Source: JAUVIB01 sp964424545
GTDB lineage: Bacteria; Calditrichota; Calditrichia; Calditrichales; Calditrichaceae
Direction: 5' to 3'
DNA: 8,652 bases
NCBI GenBank assembly: GCA_964424545.1
Contig: CAYRJN010000163.1
Coordinates: forward strand, 1-8,652
Shown here: in pieces, positions 7,391 through 8,652 of the stretch
How the letters are laid out: each line of letters starts with the position of its first letter
Position numbering within the stretch: the stretch's first letter is position 1
Notes under the pieces: model-generated
Database searches by the model: none
What the model saw: only the letters and a program-made list of their open reading frames with translations
Told to the model about the DNA's origin: nothing
Made by a program: the position numbers and the translations under genes

Positions 7391-7402
7391 CGACTGCAGT
7401 CG
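7391..7402. repeat. 12-base perfect palindrome just after the GH95 stop codon
   Basis: CGACTGCAGTCG is perfectly self-complementary and lies 11 bases past the GH95 stop. As RNA it could form at most a 4-pair stem with a TGCA loop, and no T-run follows on the minus strand, so it is a poor intrinsic terminator. Its role, if any, is unknown. Confidence 0.35.
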
Positions 7403-7412
7403 GACTTAACGA

Positions 7413-8609
7413 TTATAACGGCTTCAAACTTTCATCGAAACGATATTCTTGCCCTTTTTCCGTCGAAATATCAATCGTCTTATTGCTATAACGAAGCCTG
7501 CAGTTGCCTCCTGAAAGAGCTTTAAGCGTCACTTCGGTCAAAATACCTTTTTTCCAATAAATATCAATTGTAAAATTACCACGGGCTTTCAACCCTTTTA
7601 CAAATCCGCTCGGCCACTCAACAGGCAGCGCGGGCAAGATTCGGATCAAATTATTCTGACTTTGCAACAGCATGTGAGCAATACCCGCGGTGCCACCGAA
7701 ATTACCGTCAATTTGAAAGGGAAGATGATTATCAAAAAGATTGGATAGAGTAGATTTTCTTAGCAGCGCCAGCAGATGTTGATAGGCCTGTTTTCCATCG
7801 AGCAGAGCGGCATAAAAATTTACGATCCAAGCGCGGCTCCAGCCTGTGTGGCCGCCTCCGTTAGCCAACCGTTTTTCGATTGTTTTTTTCGCCGCGTCCC
7901 ACAAGAGCGGCTTTTCACGGGTTATCTGCGTTCCGGGATACAACGCGTACAAATGAGACATGTGGCGATGACCGGGATCGGCTTCCTCGTAATCTTCAAT
8001 CCACTCCATAATGGTTCCGTCCTTGCCTACCTGTATCGGCGGCAGTTTTTTCAGCGTTGCCCGTAATTGAGCGGCAAACGTTTCATCACTGCCCAAATCG
8101 GTCGACGCGCTAATACAAGCCTTAAAAAGTTCGTTGACAATCTCAATATCGATAGTCGCCGCATAGGTCATACCTGTTTTTTTACCCGTTTTAGGATGAA
8201 TATAGACATTTTCGGGAGATAGCGAGGGGGCGGTAACAAGATGTCCGTTACCGTCCTCAATTAAAAAATCGAGTACATATTGTGCGGCGCCTTTCATAAT
8301 AGGCCAGGCTTTCTCCCGCAGATAATCTTTATCTAATGTATATTGATAATGCCGCCAGAAGGTAAGCGCCATCCATGAACCCGCCAAAGGCGAAGTACCC
8401 CAGCCGACACCGTCCATCAAGCCCGTTCGTCCGTAAGGGTCAGTCAAATGGTGCATGGTCCAGCCGCGGGCGTTATACATCTCTTTGGCAGTAACGCTGC
8501 CCGGCTCCATTAACTTTAAAAAGAAATTGGTCAAAGGAATAATCGTTTCCGGCAAATTGCACTCTTCCGCCGGCCAGTAGTTCATTTGCAGGTTTATATT
8601 AGAGTTTCC
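7413..8609 (-). CDS. GH95 alpha-L-fucosidase-type glycosidase, 5'-truncated (C-terminal half, possible pseudogene)
   Basis: The open frame runs from after a TAA at 8612-8610 to the stop at 7415-7413. The first ATG is at 8585 and gives 390 residues; full-length GH95 enzymes have about 750-800, so the N-terminal beta-sandwich and part of the (alpha/alpha)6 barrel are missing. Family landmarks, numbered from that ATG, are the NINLQMNYWPAE block (which begins six residues before the ATG), PSLSPENVY (120-128), EWIEDYEEADPGHRHMSHLYALYPG (194-218, the region of the proposed acid Glu), GHTGWSRAW (245-253) and HLPFQIDGNFGGTAGIAHML (287-306, catalytic Asp equivalent D293). In characterised GH95 enzymes such as Bifidobacterium AfcA, an Asn-x-Asn pair assists catalysis; the likely equivalents (NIN) lie upstream of the ATG, so a protein starting there would lack them. 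AAGGAA (8611-8606) is about 20 bases from the ATG, too far for a good start. GH95 members remove alpha-1,2-fucose or related sugars, for example from xyloglucan or pectin side chains. No signal peptide is visible. A decayed gene, recombination junction or assembly error are all possible. Confidence 0.85.
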   Translation of the reverse strand, partial: GNSNINLQMNYWPAEECNLPETIIPLTNFFLKLMEPGSVTAKEMYNARGWTMHHLTDPYGRTGLMDGVGWGTSPLAGSWMALTFWRHYQYTLDKDYLREKAWPIMKGAAQYVLDFLIEDGNGHLVTAPSLSPENVYIHPKTGKKTGMTYAATIDIEIVNELFKACISASTDLGSDETFAAQLRATLKKLPPIQVGKDGTIMEWIEDYEEADPGHRHMSHLYALYPGTQITREKPLLWDAAKKTIEKRLANGGGHTGWSRAWIVNFYAALLDGKQAYQHLLALLRKSTLSNLFDNHLPFQIDGNFGGTAGIAHMLLQSQNNLIRILPALPVEWPSGFVKGLKARGNFTIDIYWKKGILTEVTLKALSGGNCRLRYSNKTIDISTEKGQEYRFDESLKPL

Positions 8610-8652
8610 TTAAAAAGTATTTGCAATAAGCTTAAATTCCGAAAATTTCTTG
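8610..8652. other. Right-edge sequence upstream of the GH95 break
   Basis: In the GH95 frame these bases encode KKFSEFKLIANTF followed by the TAA. None of the three minus-strand frames shows the GH95 sequence expected before NINLQMNYWP (an LQGIWN..PPW-type stretch). The bases could be the end of another gene or unrelated DNA joined at about 8605; too short to identify. Confidence 0.4.

Noticed and set aside
7391..7402. CGACTGCAGTCG palindrome as a terminator for the GH95 gene
   Set aside because: The hairpin would have only four pairs and no T-run follows on the minus strand; kept only as a short palindrome.

Overview
The window looks like part of a plant cell-wall polysaccharide utilisation locus from a Gram-negative, AT-leaning bacterium. 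Five genes lie head to tail on the minus strand, and the four with visible N-termini carry signal peptides or a lipoprotein-like leader. The family mix (GH95, GH3, a GH28 of the 'KFGTESNGG' type, DUF5107 fused to TPRs) and leaders ending in '..FAQ' or '..SLAQ' suggest the FCB group (Bacteroidota, Ignavibacteriota, Calditrichota or relatives). Clear Shine-Dalgarno sequences (AGGAGG, GGAGGT, GAGG) argue against a typical SD-poor Bacteroides. This placement is inference; no marker gene is present.

In transcription order (right to left): (1) 8609-7413, the C-terminal half of a GH95 alpha-L-fucosidase-type enzyme, whose reading frame meets a stop just upstream of its conserved NINLQMNYWPAE block; (2) 7215-4801, a complete secreted GH3 beta-glycosidase with a fibronectin III-like C-terminal domain; (3) 4680-3544, a class C beta-lactamase-like serine hydrolase, clearly more AT-rich than its neighbours; (4) 3441-1894, a secreted GH28 beta-helix glycosidase with a GTG start and unusual active-site surroundings; (5) 1635 to the left edge, a secreted DUF5107 protein followed by TPR repeats and cut by the window. 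No RNA genes, CRISPR array or recognisable mobile element were found. No gap between genes exceeds 300 bases.

The enzymes fit stepwise removal of side chains and backbone units from fucosylated, pectic or hemicellulosic glycans outside the cytoplasm, with the serine hydrolase as a possible esterase. The most interesting non-coding signals are a 15-base motif found at almost the same distance upstream of the GH3 gene (7291-7305) and the DUF5107 gene (1716-1730), and a 22-base operator-like inverted repeat overlapping the first copy. They suggest shared regulation and at least two transcription units. The main gene-level anomalies are the broken 5' end of GH95 and the GH28 that keeps its catalytic aspartates but has lost the family's active-site His and Arg/Lys residues.
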